A stretch of 64,000 nt of DNA, taken from Cyprinodon diabolis. Its lineage: Eukaryota; Chordata; Actinopteri; Cyprinodontiformes; Cyprinodontidae. The notes beneath the pieces are model-generated. The model saw nothing but the letters and a program-made list of their open reading frames with translations, was not told the origin of the DNA and ran no database searches. Positions 34,399 through 46,321 of the stretch are shown piece after piece. A program made the translations under genes and the position numbers. Numbering within the stretch: the stretch's first letter is position 1; every line of letters begins with the position of its first letter. The DNA is taken from positions 48,594,287 to 48,658,286 of the forward strand of contig CM060064.1 of assembly GCA_030533445.1 (NCBI GenBank). The letters are read 5' to 3'.

Positions 34399-36230
34399 AG
34401 AAATGATGCAGAGCTACAACCAGATGGTTTAACCTCGTCAAGTTGGACTAGATTTTATCAGATAGATCTAGATAATGTAGAACTTTGTTGTAGAGGTGGA
34501 GGTCTCTGCTAGATGAAAACATCTCCTCTGAGCTCCCCTCAGTCTGAGTTGAGCTCCAGATTTTGATTAGGCCATTCTAACCCATTAACCCAGCCTTTCC
34601 ATCAGGTGCTCTGCTGGTTGCTGAACCTGCAGCCCAGTCCTGGTTTAGCTCCGCCCATCCATCAGGGCTGCTCTGACTAGGTGACTACAGAGATTCATTT
34701 AAGTTCGTTAGAGTAGAAGAGCTGATGAGGAACATTTCAGCCTGATGGCAGAGTAAATAGAAGTAACCAGAAGGAAGCCGAAGGGAAACAGGTACAAAGG
34801 GGCAACAGAGAGGGACTAGCATAAAAATACCACAACATGGTAAAGGAAACCAAGAACAAGAAAACACAGAATAACATCAATCAAGGTGGAACTGAAAACT
34901 CAAACAGGAGTCCAGGAGGGGGGGACCATAAGAGATGCAGGATGGAGAGAGACTGAGACCTCGGCTGGATGCAGACAGAGGAAGACCTGCTTCACTCGAT
35001 GGGACACATGCTCACAGGAGGCATTTATAGAGCAGACTGCCGCAGTGCATCCTGGGTAAATGCACCTGAAACACGGTGAGTGAAGCTGCTCTGCTGGTCT
35101 GGGATTTTACCTCAGTGGGAGTTTGTGGCGGCTCTGCTTGGTGTTTTTCTGTGTGCTGAGTCATACTGAAACCCGTCTGAAATGCCACTGACCTGCAGAG
35201 CTACTCAGGTGGTTTTCACTCGGACTCCAAAGCTTTCACACGTGTTTCTATCAGATGTGGGAATTTTCTTATCAGCAAACCGGTCCTTCCAGTCCATAGC
35301 TTTAAGATGAGCAGCAGGCTCACCTGGTTTACCTTCGGATACAGGTTCAGCTCATTAACTCCTTACCTCTGCTTCACTTAGAGGAAAACCTTTGGTCTGT
35401 CTTTGGTTTGGGATGTTTTTCCGGCCTCAGGTCAAAGTTCAGTGTTTCTGTCTCAGACCCTTCCAGCTCCTCTACCTTTAAAGCTCTGAACAGCAGCAGG
35501 CAGGAGAAGATGAGTGCGTCTCCATGTGAGTCTACGTTAGGAGAAGATGAATGAAGAGTGAATCTGCTCTGCTCCACAGGTCCTGGAGGAGCAGCCTGCT
35601 CCTCTTTATGGATGTTTTATCAAAAGCACATCTGCAGCAGAACAGTTTTAACTTCTGATGAAATTATTCAATCCTTCTCATCTTTTACTGCAAAGCAAAA
35701 CTTCTTCATTTTGGTTGAGCACAATAAAAGGTTTTAAATGTTTTTAAGCTCATGTTTGGTTTTTGCTGATCAAAGGCACTTCCTGTTTCTCTGGAAGCTC
35801 TGAATCTAACTAAAGACGCTGGGCTGTAGATTTTCAATCCCAGACAGTCCAGGAGGATCTGCTGTCAGAAAAAGATTCACATTTGGAAAACGATCCTTTT
35901 CTCACTGTCAGACACGACTGTCTAATGCTGAGGTGCTCTTCCTCCAGAGGGCCTGGGGTCGGAGTGCGACGTCACCAACTAGAAGCTGTTAAAAGCTGCT
36001 GGTAAAATGAAAATGGATTAACACTGAATGACGTTTTAAAAAGAGAACTGACCTTCCTGTTTCTCTTTCACCCCATCAGAGGTGAGCAGGTTGGAATATC
36101 CTGCTGTAAAGGATTGAAGCCGTTCTTTCTGAAGCTGCTCAGAAGTCAAATAATGGCTGCTCCTCCCTGTCCCTATGAAACCCTAAATCTATGTAGAGAA
36201 ACGACACAGCTAAGCTGTCCATCTCCAGCC
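34399..36230. other. Intergenic sequence, nothing recognised
   Basis: Short ORFs only, none with a recognisable family. It includes the presumed upstream region of the TNF-like gene. Confidence 0.4.
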
Positions 36231-36835
36231 ATCCGCCTGCAGCCGTCTGCCTGCAGCCGTCTGGCTGCAGCTGTTTGCCTGCAGCCGTCTGCCTGCAGCC
36301 GTTTGCCTGCAGCCGTCTGCCTGCAGCCGTTTGCCTGCAGCCATCTGCCTGCAGCCGTCGGCCTGCAGCCGTCTCCCTGCAGCTGTTTGCCTGCAGCCGT
36401 CTGCCTGCAGCTGTTTGCCTGCAGCCATCTGCCTCCAGCTGTTTGTCTGCAGCCATGCACCTAGACCCGTCCACCTAGAGCTGTCTGCCTGCAGCTCTTT
36501 GCCTGCAGCCGTCTGCCTGCAGCTGTTTGCCTGCAGCCATCTGCCTGCAGCTGTTTGCCTGCAGCCATCTGCCTGCAGCTGTTTGCCTGCAGCCATCTGC
36601 CTGCAGCTGTTTGTCTGCAGCCATGCACCTAGACCCGTCCACCTAGAGCTGTCTGCCTGCAGCTCCACCTACAGCCGTCTGCCTAGAGCCGTCCGCTTGC
36701 AGCGATCTGCCAGCAGGCTTCCACCTAGAACCATCCGCTGTCCACCTGCAGCTGTCTGCCTAGAGCTGTCTGCCTAGAACCCTCCGCCTAGAACTGTCCG
36801 CCTAGAGCAGTTGGTCTGCCTGAAGGTTTCACTTT
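36231..36835. repeat. 14-bp minisatellite containing PstI-type sites
   Basis: Units of GCCTGCAGCCGTCT with TTTGC, ATCT and AGAGC variants, more degenerate after 36640. A longer block recurs about every 175 bases (compare 36455-36480 with 36630-36655). Both strands stay open (LPAAVCLQPSACSR; QTAAGRRLQADGCR) because of the 42-base coding period; these ORFs are rejected as genes. Confidence 0.92.
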
Positions 36836-38733
36836 AAATAAGCAGTTAGTCATTTCTGGACCCTTACAGTGACCAGCGCATATGTGCTTCATCAGTTTTC
36901 TCAAAACATGTCAAAGAGCCGCCGCTCACAATCAAACGCATCAATCCGTCACCCGACCAGCAGCTCAGACAGGACCGCTTCAAACAAACAGCTACATGAA
37001 TTATTCTGAGAAAGAGTTCAGGAAAACCCATCAGACCTCTTTCAGCCCAGAGAGCGGCTCCATCCTGATCTCCAGGTGAGTAAAGGCAGAGAAATCTCAG
37101 CAACGTCGGACTCACCTGCTGTGTGCTGCAAGCTCGGAGTCCGGACTCATCTGTCTCCTCTCTCTCAGGTTTTTCCCTTTTACGCTGAGCTGAGCTGGAG
37201 TGGAGATGGAAGGGTTTTTCTCTTGTTGTTGTTGCACAGAGAGTTGTGGTTTGAGCAGAACGAGTGGGGGGTGGCTGTGGTGGAGGTGGCTCCCCTCGTG
37301 GCAGTGAAACTCAGAAGCACCTCTGGTTGGACACGTTTATGCAGTTTCCGAAACCAGAAAGCCTCTTCCAGCTGAAAGTGTGAAGCTCCCTTCTTCTAAA
37401 TAAAGAAGCAAAGACTGAGCAGTGGAATGAAAGGGGGGATGTAGGGAGGACGACGGGCCGGAGGTTGTGGCGTGCAGAAAGAAAGAAGCTCAGCGGTGGG
37501 TGGCTTTCAGATTTCCCACGTTTATAGGTCACCATGCAACAAACAAACATGAGTGGGAATTTCTGTATGATGCTGAGCATCTGTTGGTTGATTCATTGTG
37601 AGATATGCTGCCGCAGGTTGGAGGCTCCTCACACATCTGAACATCCCCTTCTCAGGCTTAATGGGTCGGGGGTGAACATGGAGGAGCTGAAGCCGCCGAC
37701 GGAGCAAATTCGAGATCAGCAGCTGAACTTTGGAAGAAAGTTACATCCCCACTTCACAGCCACTCTGGGTCTAAAGAGGCCTTAGAAAGTTCCAGTGCTG
37801 ATAATCCTGATCTCAGGCTGTGAGGGTCTGCAGGTTCAGCTGGAAGATTTAAAATGTTCACTGATCCATTTTCTGTGCTCTGACCTGCATCCATCTGATC
37901 TGCTATGGATGCTCTAAATGCCTCCTTTAATGATCCTGGATATAGTTCTCCACTGTAAAGCAGCCCAGAGAGCAGAGAGACGACCGTCCCCCTTATTGTC
38001 ACTATTCACTCCTCATTTAGAGATTGATGTCAGTTTGTTGGTGAAACAATAAAGCAGCTTTGATTTTAGCATTATTTAGCAGATCCAACAATCATATAAA
38101 CCATTTGGTGTTTTAATGATTATCTCTATAGAATAGTTTTACAGGAGGGATCCATTGAAACCAGGACTTTAGTTGACATGTTTACACCACAGCGTACCTC
38201 AGAAAGGCTGCCACAGTTGCTCTCTGAATACTAATTAGCCATTAGCTTCTGTGTTTACCATACAGCTCATTCAGTGCAGACATGCTATCCTTCTAGAACC
38301 TTTTTCCTTTAGAACTTTATTTCTCTAGAACTGTCATGATCGCATCCCTGATAGCTGATATAATTACTGGCTTCATTCACCTGCTATTCCCTCCTCGCTC
38401 TCTAATGATCACTGATCTCACCTGCTCTCTCCGCCATGTATACGGTTCAGCCCAGCCATCAGGGCCAGATCATTATTCTTTGATCATTTGTGTATTCTCT
38501 GTTATTTCATGTATTCTGAGTTTATTGGTGTTATGTTTTTGTCTCAGTTATTCATGTTTTGTTGCATTAGTTTAAGTTAAGTCCCTGGTTCATGTTTCCG
38601 TCCCCAGAGGCCAGGGGTTTTAGAGGGTTTACTGTTTGTCTCCTGTCTTTTCTCCGCAGAGCCCTCATGGTTTGGGTTCGGAAGGTGGGGGAGGTCAGTT
38701 TTAATTCCCGTAGGTCTGGCTCCAAGGTGGAGA
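36836..38733. other. Intergenic sequence, nothing recognised
   Basis: No convincing exon. The stretch 38330-38640 has the texture of an old TE (ATCACTGATCTCACCTG, CAGCCCAGCCATCAG) but no diagnostic ends. Confidence 0.35.
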
Positions 38734-38834
38734 CCTTGTATTGCTTGGAGACCTGCAAATGGTAACCGATGAATGGGTCGTTTAGTTTAGTTGGGTCATC
38801 GGTTACCATTTGCAGGTCTCCAAGCAATACAAGG
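38734..38834. repeat. Perfect 39-bp inverted repeat (hairpin)
   Basis: Left arm 38734-38772 (starts CCTTGTATTGCTTGG), loop 38773-38795, right arm 38796-38834. All 39 positions pair. A transcript would fold into a long perfect stem with a 23-base loop. No transposon ends or target duplication were seen. Confidence 0.95.
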
Positions 38835-39002
38835 CCTTGTCCATATAAGACTTAAACTCACTGCGGATCCAGACATTTGAATTGAGAAAGCTTCCTGGAG
38901 AGGTGGAGAAACGTCTTCAAATCTTGGAAACCAAGTCCAGTGGATATTTTTTGAATTTTTACAGAAAGACTATGACCTGGATGACTGAGAACCTTAACCA
39001 GC

Positions 39003-40540
39003 ATCTAGAACTTTATCTTTTTAGAGCTTTATCCCTTTAGAACTTTATCCTTTAGAACTTTATCCTTTAGAACTTTATCGCTCTAGAACTTTATCCCTCT
39101 AGAGCTTTATCACTTTAGAACTTTATCCCTTTAGAACTTTATCCTTTAGAACTTTATCGCTCTAGAACTTTATCTCTTTAGAACTTTATCACTTTAGAAC
39201 TTTATCCCTTTAGAACTTTATCCTTTAGAACTTTATCGCTCTAGAACTTTATCCCTCTAGAACTTTATCACTTTATCCCTTTAGAACTTTATCCTTTAGA
39301 ACTTTATCGCTCTAGAACTTTATCCCTCTAGAACTTTATCACTTTAGAACTTTATCCCTTTACAACTTTATCCTTTAGAACTTTATCGCTCTAGAACTTT
39401 ATCCCTCTAGAACTTTATCCCTTTAGAACTTTATCCCTTTAGAACTTTATCCTTTAGAACTTTATCGCTCTAGAACTTTATCTCTTTAGAACTTTATCAC
39501 TTTAGAACTTTATCCCTTTAGAACTTTATCCTTTAGAACTTTATCGCTCTAGAACTTTATCCCTCTAGAACTTTATCCTTTAGAACTTTATCGCTCTAGA
39601 ACTTTATCCCTTTAGAACTTTATCCTTTAGAACTTTATCCCTTTAGAACTTTATCACTTTATCCCTTTAGAACTTTATCCTTTAGAACTTTATCGCTCTA
39701 GAACTTTATCGCTCTAGAACTTTATCCCTCTAGAACTTTATCAATTTATCCCTTTAGAACTTTATCCTTTAGAACTTTATCGCTCTAGAACTTTATCCCT
39801 CTAGAACTTTATCACTTTAGAACTTTATCCCTTTACAACTTTATCCTTTAGAACTTTATCGCTCTAGAACTTTATCCCTCTAGAACTTTATCCCTTTAGA
39901 ACTTTATCCCTTTAGAACTTTATCCTTTAGAACTTTATCGCTCTAGAACTTTATCTCTTTAGAACTTTATCACTTTAGAACTTTATCCCTTTAGAACTTT
40001 ATCCTTTAGAACTTTATCGCTCTAGAACTTTATCCCTCTAGAACTTTATCACTTTAGAACTTTATCCCTTTAGAACTTTATCCTTTAGAACTTTATCGCT
40101 CTAGAACTTTATCCCTCTAGAACTTTATCACTTTAGAACTTTATCCCTTTAGAACTTTATCCTTTAGAACTTTATCGCTCTAGAACTTTATCCCTCTAGA
40201 ACTTTATCACTTTAGAACTTTATCCCTTTAGAACTTTATCCTTTAGAACTTTATCGCTCTAGAACTTTATCCCTCTAGAACTGTATCACTTTAGAACTTT
40301 ATCCTTTAGAACTTTATCGCTCTAGAACTTTATCCTTTAGAACTTTATCGCTCTAGAACTTTATCCCTCTAGAGCTTTATCACTTTAGAACTTTATCCCT
40401 CTAGAACTGTATCACTTTAGAACTTTATCCTTTAGAACTTTATCGCTCTAGAACTTTATCCCTCTAGAGCTTTATCACTTTAGAACTTTATCCCTCCAGA
40501 ACTTTATCCTTTAGAATTTTATCCATCTTGAGCTTCATCC
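39003..40540. repeat. 15/16-bp AT-rich minisatellite
   Basis: About 100 units of TTTAGAACTTTATCCC, alternating 15- and 16-base forms (CTTTAGAACTTTATC, GCTCTAGAACTTTATC, ACTTTAGAACTTTATC). The order of variants repeats about every 80-110 bases, suggesting a higher-order unit. Many XbaI-type TCTAGA sites. Confidence 0.95.
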
Positions 40541-40981
40541 CTTTCGAACCAAATCACTTTAGAACTTTTCTGAAACGCTTTTACTCCTGGAAGCTCTGAG
40601 GCTTTCTGTTGACCTTCTGGCTGACATCAGAGCTGCATTCGGACATCTTGTTTGGTTTCAAAGTTTGGTTCAGCGGCTGCAAGAGGAAGATGGGGAAGAT
40701 GTTTATTGGTCAAAGAAAATACCAGAAGTGAAAGCTGCTTGTTTGAGCAGCGCAGTCAGAGAGCCTGTTTCCATTTCGGTTTGCAGTTGTTGGTTTCGTG
40801 GTCCATGGGGCCTTCCCCTGTAGCCAGACCCTGTTTCTCTGGATCCGTGCGCTCACACAGACTCCTCCGCACAGTTCAGCTCCTACACCAGCAACACCAC
40901 AAACAGAGGGACCGGCTGCTGGGGGCCGTCCCCTGTCAGAGCATGGCAGGAACTCTGCCTGTTATTTCCTGTGCATCCTAC
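40541..40981. other. Intergenic sequence, nothing recognised
   Basis: Short overlapping ORFs on both strands; no family recognised. Confidence 0.35.
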
Positions 40982-41082
40982 CTGTACCAGTGAAGAGGTA
41001 GCAGCTAGCAGGTAGTTCCCAACCGCGGCATTAAGAAAGCTGCTCAGCTGTACGGTAGAGTTCATGGTGCCAAAGTTCAGGC
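40982..41082 (-). other. Candidate orphan exon
   Basis: A 101-base minus-strand interval with a good acceptor (TTCTTCTTTTGCAG, to 41083) and donor (GTACAG|GTAGGA). One frame is open through it (LNFGTMNSTVQLSSFLNAAV...), 33 codons with a membrane-like hydrophobic stretch. I do not recognise a family, and no partner exon was found. It lies between apoM and the TNF-like gene, on their strand. Confidence 0.25.
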
Positions 41083-42560
41083 CTGCAAAAGAAGAACATC
41101 CACAGCTGCTGGTTGTTCTCGTCCCACTTCTCCATTTCATGATACATACGTAAGTGTAAAGAAAACATTTTAGGATATTTTTTCTTTCCCAATTTTAGCT
41201 CAGCTGATGCTGACGGGCAGCAGGTCTTTACTTTTAGACCAAAGGAGGAACTCTGTGATGCCAGATGTCGTGCAACGAAGATTCAGCTCAGATCCTGGAT
41301 CAAACCGCTGAGCTGGGATGGAAGCTCTCCTCCTCCTCCTCCTCCTCCTCCTCCTCCTCCTCTTTAATGCTGAACTGGGAGAGAAGGGCGTGTTCACAAG
41401 CTGCAGGCCAGTTCTGCTAATTGAGATCAGGATTGACTGTATTTATGAATGGTGTTTTACTGGAACTGGGCTAAATTGGACCAGAACCAGAATCAAACCA
41501 GTCCAGTTAACTGGAAACCAGAGCATAGCTCTCAGTAACGGTTTTGAACTGGGCCTGTGGCTCTCTCCTCTCCTTCTCCTAACTAACGGAATAAAAAGCT
41601 GCTGAAACAGAAATGCTCCCCTTAACATTTACTGCTGTTCATGTTTCTGACCAAGAAATGAAAATCTCCCAGTTAGCAGATGATTCGAAACAAGTTCCTG
41701 TAAATAAAACAGCAAAGTTCTCCAAGACCTCAGGACTGACATTAAATATCAAGAATGTAAAGTTTTAGCAGTAAAAAACGGCCGTGGCTGAAATATCTCC
41801 TCAAAAACATGATGAATTATCTCAGTATGAAAACATCCGTAAATCCCAGAGAAGCAGAGATCCAAACATCCCTCAGAAGATGGAAGCGTAACTCTGCTGT
41901 CGCTCAGGGATCCATCCATGCAGGCAGAGATTAGCAGCAGCTTCTCTAATGTCCACTGGTTCCCAGTTTGATCAAATCATCTGGAAGAACAAGCCTGAAG
42001 AGTTAAAAGATGTTTTCTCTCAACTCAGCTGAAGGAGCTCTGATTTCCTGACCTTAACTTTATAGACCAAGTCATCAAAATGACCTGGACCAAGTCCTGT
42101 AAAGCTACCTGAAAGGATTCCCTATTAACATGTGGACCATCTGCCACCTCATCCGTCCGCTGCCGTCTCCTCCCAGTCTCGCTGCTTCTGATCTTCCAGG
42201 GAACTGAAGCCGTTTCCATGAACAGACTCTGTCATGATGGAATCCAACCTGTAAACAGAACTTTTCGCCTCTCAGCTGTTTTCTAAGGAACAACATGAAC
42301 GTCTTTCATAAAAGCCAAACATTTTCTACAGAACTGGTTTATCAAGCATTTAAAACCAGTAATTGCTCTGATGAAGGCAAATCGCTGAGAAGTTTATAGA
42401 AAAACAGAACATAGATAATTCTAGAGAAGAGTCTGAAACAGTGATTGTTCCCCTCAGTGTGTAGCACAGTGCGAGCTAACATTTACCTGGACGACATCGC
42501 CGTGGCTAATCTATAGCTGAAAGGAAGTGAACTGATCAGGAAGGAGGGCTCTGTGACTGG
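41083..42560. other. Intergenic sequence with a (CCT)n tract
   Basis: (CCT)n at about 41325-41360 produces poly-Leu and poly-Arg ORFs, which are artefacts. No gene recognised in the rest. Confidence 0.4.
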
Positions 42561-43100
42561 ATAGACTTAGACAAACTTTATTGATATCTTGTAAACACTC
42601 TGTGTAAACAAGACGACATTTTGCTGCCTTCAGCTTCCAACAGTGAAATGAATATTTCCATTCCAAGTGGAAAATGCAGTTAAACACTGTATTGTGTTCT
42701 ATGTAAAGGGAAAATGAAAAATCAGCCTCATTAGTAGTGCAAATATGATGTTTTCAAGTGTGATGCAGAGACTAGATTAGTGTTCCAGCAGTTCAGCTGT
42801 CTCATGGCAGTGGGGAAAAAGCTGTTGCAGAACCTGCTGGACGAACAGCGATGCTGTGAAGCCTCTTTCCAGAGGGCAGCCATGGTCCATGGCTGGTGAT
42901 GTCACGCGTTCAGGATGCCCTCTGGAGTCTGGTGGATAATGCCCCCCCCCCCATGCTGGTTCAGCTGGTGCTGAACTGGAGAGCTTCAGTGACAGACCGC
43001 CAACCCTAACCCAGGGAGCGTTATCACAGATCCTTCCTCCCAGCAGCTGGAAGACTCTAGAACCACCACTGTTCCCAGCAACCTCAACCAGTTCTTCCAT
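42561..43100. repeat. Dispersed fish TE fragment
   Basis: Begins with TAGACAAACTTTATTGAT and later has AAGCTGTTGCAGAACCTG, GATGCTGTGAAGCCTC and CATGGCTGGTGATGTCA. As far as I recall these phrases recur in many fish genomes as a dispersed repeat. The 107-codon minus ORF over it is not a host gene. The element class is not certain. Confidence 0.45.
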
Positions 43101-43339
43101 TCATGCTGATTCTGCTCAGTTTCTACCTTCGTCAGTTAAATAACCTGCTGCTGTCATTCTGCACATCTCTGATGTTGCTGCTATTTTCAAATATCCATTA
43201 CTGTAAAAATGTCCATAGCTGCATATTGGTTATTTATTCCCCAGTTTTATATTGTTAAAACACTTTACAGTATTTTATTTATTTTTAAACTCTACTGCTT
43301 ATTCTGTTACTTTTATACACTTTTTAGGTCCTCGTTGTG

Positions 43340-43895
43340 TGACCACTAAAGGGGTTTTTCTTTCATGACTCAGAACATAGGACCCAGTATTCAGACAGAC
43401 ACTCAAAAAGTGTTTATTTAAAACAAGCGGATCTGTGGTAGCAGCAGCTAGGGCGTCTGAGGCAGAGGAGAGAGGGAACACAGGTTAGAGCTAACGGAAG
43501 AAGATTATGAATGTGAGTCACTAACCTACCCAGAGAACGAGGTAGGATCCAGCCAGTGGGCTGCCAACAAGATGCCACCCAGATGCTGCAGACCAGGAGA
43601 ACAAGCAGGAGTCTGGAGCAGGTCAGGTAAACAGATCAGAAAAGGAACAGCCAGGCTCAGTGGTTGAGAGGCAGAACAGGTCAGGATCAGAAAATCAGAA
43701 ACACCAAGGAACTCTAAAAACACTCTCACTCAAGAGAACAAGAATAATCTAGCCCTGATGACTGGAGCAAGCAGCTTAAATAGAGGCAGGAGCAGGTGGG
43801 TCACATGAGCAGTTATTAGAAACAAGGCAGAATTAGAACAGTGAATGAAATGAATAATTAAGTCAGTCATCAGCGCCAAGATGATGACATTTTCT
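43340..43895. repeat. Dispersed TE-like element, copy 2
   Basis: Second copy of the element at 17380-18250 (GACCCAGTATTCAGA, GATCCAGCCAGTGGGCTG, CAGGCTCAGTGGTTGAGA). No protein or terminal repeats recognised. Confidence 0.5.
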
Positions 43896-44595
43896 ATTCT
43901 ATTCTCTTCTATTTGATTCTATTCTATTCCATCCCTCTAACAAAGACGTAACCATGTTTTTATCAGGGAATGATCTCCAGTGGACTCCTACGTCGTTCAG
44001 CAGTATCACCCTTCAGAAGCAGATATCTGTATTTTTCCTTCTATCTGTAATAGTTCTACATTTAGTAAAACCATTAAGCGTATTTTTAAATATTCTGTCC
44101 ATCTCACTTCTTTCTGGTTCCACTAATCTGGGAAGATTAGAAATATTTCATAGTCACTAATTCAAATAGCCCCACCCACCAGCGGCCAAAGCCATTGTTG
44201 CCTGCAGTGGTCTAACCTCCATCAATGCCCCAGGCCCTAGAACTGGCGGGCCAATCACAGCGCAGAGATGTGTTTTGAATTTCTGGATGCAAAGTGGGCG
44301 GGGTTTTGAGGGCGTAACGAGAAAGCTGCACGACGCTGGAGAAAACAGAACAAGGAAGATGGCAGCAACTATGGAACAGCCGCATGATGCACTGCAGCAG
44401 CTTTAAATGGGCGCTCCATTGGAAGCTAAAAGTTCTCTTTTCTGTTGCTGTTGCTCCATAAAAGTACGTTTTAAGATCATTTGAGGCGAGAATATTATAC
44501 TTTAAAGCGTCACTATATGGTCTATTTACCGATTTAATGTGTAATTAAAAAAAAAATTCCAAAGTTGAGAGAACCGCAGCAAACAGCGGAGCTCT
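43896..44595. other. Intergenic sequence, nothing recognised
   Basis: Starts with an imperfect TCTAT pentamer run (43890-43930). No gene seen. Confidence 0.4.
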
Positions 44596-44976
44596 GAGGC
44601 TAACGGCAGCCAGGGCTAACAGCAGCCAGGGCTAACAGAAGCCAGGGCTAACAGCAGCCAGGGCTAACGGCAGCCAGGGCTAACGGCAGCCAGGGCTAAC
44701 AGAAGCCAGGGCTAACGGCAGCCAGGGCTAACGGCAGCCAGGGCTAACAGAAGCCAGGGCTAACAGAAGCCAGGGCTAACGGCAGCCAGGGCTAACAGAA
44801 GCCAGGGCTAACGGCAGCCAGGGCTAACAGAAGCCAGGGGTAACGGCAGCCAGGGCTAACGGCAGCCAGGGCTAACGGCAGCCAGGGCTAACAGAAGCCA
44901 GGGCTAACGGCAGCCAGGGCTAACGGCAGCCAGGGCTAACAGAAGCCAGGGCTAACGGCAGCCAGGGCTAACGGCA
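44596..44976. repeat. 17-bp minisatellite
   Basis: About 22 units of GGCTAACGGCAGCCAGG, alternating with the variant GGCTAACAGAAGCCAGG. Because 17 is not a multiple of 3 it has no long frame. It directly precedes the RecQ-like fragment. Confidence 0.95.
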
Positions 44977-45003
44977 GCCCGTCTGCAGCGGCCCTCTCTC
45001 TGC

Positions 45004-45342
45004 ATGGCCGTGTGTGGAGGACCGCTGGCTCTGATGGCGATTTTTCACTCAGCTTTGGAATCAGTTCTGGAAGGATCAGACTTGGGGTTTTCGTTGAAAC
45101 GTGAGCAGGAAGAGGCTCTACGCTCATTCGTTTTTAAGGACGTATTCGCCGTTTTACCGACAGGCTGTCTGTTTCCACCCCCCACCAGCTTCCTGTGGCG
45201 CTTCCTACGTCACAGTCAGCGGCTCTCATTGGTCAGAGCGTTGGCCAATAGGGACAGACATGGTTTGAAAGACAACGTGTTGTTCTCATCAACAATCTTC
45301 CAATGTCTTGTTCATCGGGGCCAGACTAGATTACGCATTTAA
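45004..45342 (+). pseudogene. RecQ-like helicase fragment (repetitive family)
   Basis: 112-codon frame. LKREQEEALRSFVFKDVFAVLPTG matches the start of a RecQ/DEAD-type helicase core: the Q-x-x-A-x region and the beginning of Walker A (LPTGxGKS), cut before GKS. The following RALANRDRH... part and the noncoding sequence to about 45375 look like the gene-like RecQ repeat scattered in fish genomes, an impression from memory. ATP binding is impossible as it stands. A TE-captured fragment is more likely than a host gene. Confidence 0.5.
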
Positions 45343-45375
45343 TCTCACATTTAGTCTGGATTATCAGGCTATAAT

Positions 45376-45971
45376 CCAAATTTACCATCAATGAAACTGA
45401 TTGAAATCCTATATTAACCATATTTAGTGCCTGATTGAGCTTGAAGTTGTGTTTTCTATGTTGTTATGAATTAGAAACTGTCCATAAAGTCTTGATTCAA
45501 ATGATAAAAACTCCTCAGGTTTAGCAGAGATCAGGTCGTTTATTCAGAGGAAGAAGATAAATGTTAGTGATGGTTCCCATCCTCACATCATTTCTGTTAA
45601 AGCTTGTTTTTTTTCACCAGCTGCAGCTGCGGTTCCTGTTACTGAGAATGAAAGCTGGTTCAGCTGCAGCTGCCTTCATTTCTCGTTAATTTACCAAACA
45701 AGCTTTAATTAACCTAAAAAAATAAACACACTTTACGTCTATTTTAAAAATACAATCACTGTTTAATCTGTTCTACATCACTGTTTGAAAGCAAATACGA
45801 AGGATGACAGTCGCAAAGGTCCGATGCTCTCACAGTGCCAGGAAGGGGCGGAGCTTGTGCTGGAGCAGGAATAGCCCCTCCCACTTCTACGCACAATACT
45901 CTGCAAACACAAACAGTTTGGATAAATAAAGCAGGAGGTTAGCATCCAGACCAGGATGAATCTGAAGATGA
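45376..45971. other. apoM 3' flank / possible 3' UTR
   Basis: No repeat recognised. The minus-strand ORF at 45778-46020 only overlaps the end of apoM in another frame. Confidence 0.4.
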
Positions 45972-46075
45972 TTAACCTTTGTGGTGCGGCAGCCGGACGC
46001 TCTCCTTCAGCTTGTGGCAAGCTGAGTTCCTGAGAAATGCTGTCACCACCTCAGAGGCCGAGTCCTTCTGCCGTA
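45972..46075 (-). CDS. apom: Apolipoprotein M, exon 5
   Basis: Last coding exon. The acceptor is GTGCTCTGACCTGAAG (to 46076); the stop TAA is at 45974-45972. It encodes RQKDSASEVVTAFLRNSACHK... (residues 155-187), with Val154 split. Length and Cys173 placement fit the C-terminal helix and last Cys of ApoM. An alternative acceptor CGGCAG eight bases on gives a frameshifted stop, so this one is preferred. Confidence 0.8.
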
Positions 46076-46186
46076 CTTCAGGTCAGAGCACAGAAAATGG
46101 ATCCATTGAGCCATCGGACAGAACGACTGATGGAACCAACCAGACCAGAGAACCGACCCTTAACGATAATCCTACAGACGTCTTAC

Positions 46187-46321
46187 CATACAGCATGAAC
46201 CTGTTGAGGGAGTCCACGGAGTCACCCTCTGTCTGCGGTGGTTCCACTTCCTGGAAGATTATGCAGTCGCGGCAGTTGGCCCACGCACCGTTCCAGAGCA
46301 GGTTCCTTCGCTGAGGCCTCC
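46187..46321 (-). CDS. apom: Apolipoprotein M, exon 4
   Basis: 135 bases, acceptor TTAATCCAG (to 46322), donor CTGTATG|GTAAGA (46186), phase 1 at both ends. It encodes residues 110-153. The start RPQRRNLLWNG corresponds to the mammalian GRPDMKTELF region. Cys125 and Cys128 sit where mammalian ApoM has its third-pair Cys, and NRFMLY matches QRFLLY. Introns are 677 bases before and 111 after. Confidence 0.85.

Noticed and set aside
36114..36777. ORFs LPAAVCLQPSACSR and QTAAGRRLQADGCR
   Set aside because: Periodic products of the PstI-type 14-bp minisatellite on both strands.
41200..41605. Poly-Arg and poly-Leu ORFs
   Set aside because: Encoded by a (CCT)n microsatellite with no conserved flanks.
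42777..43100. 107-codon minus-strand ORF
   Set aside because: Falls in a dispersed repeat; no protein family recognised.
45778..46020. 80-codon minus ORF as a separate gene
   Set aside because: Overlaps apoM exon 5 in another frame and its 3' flank; no family recognised.
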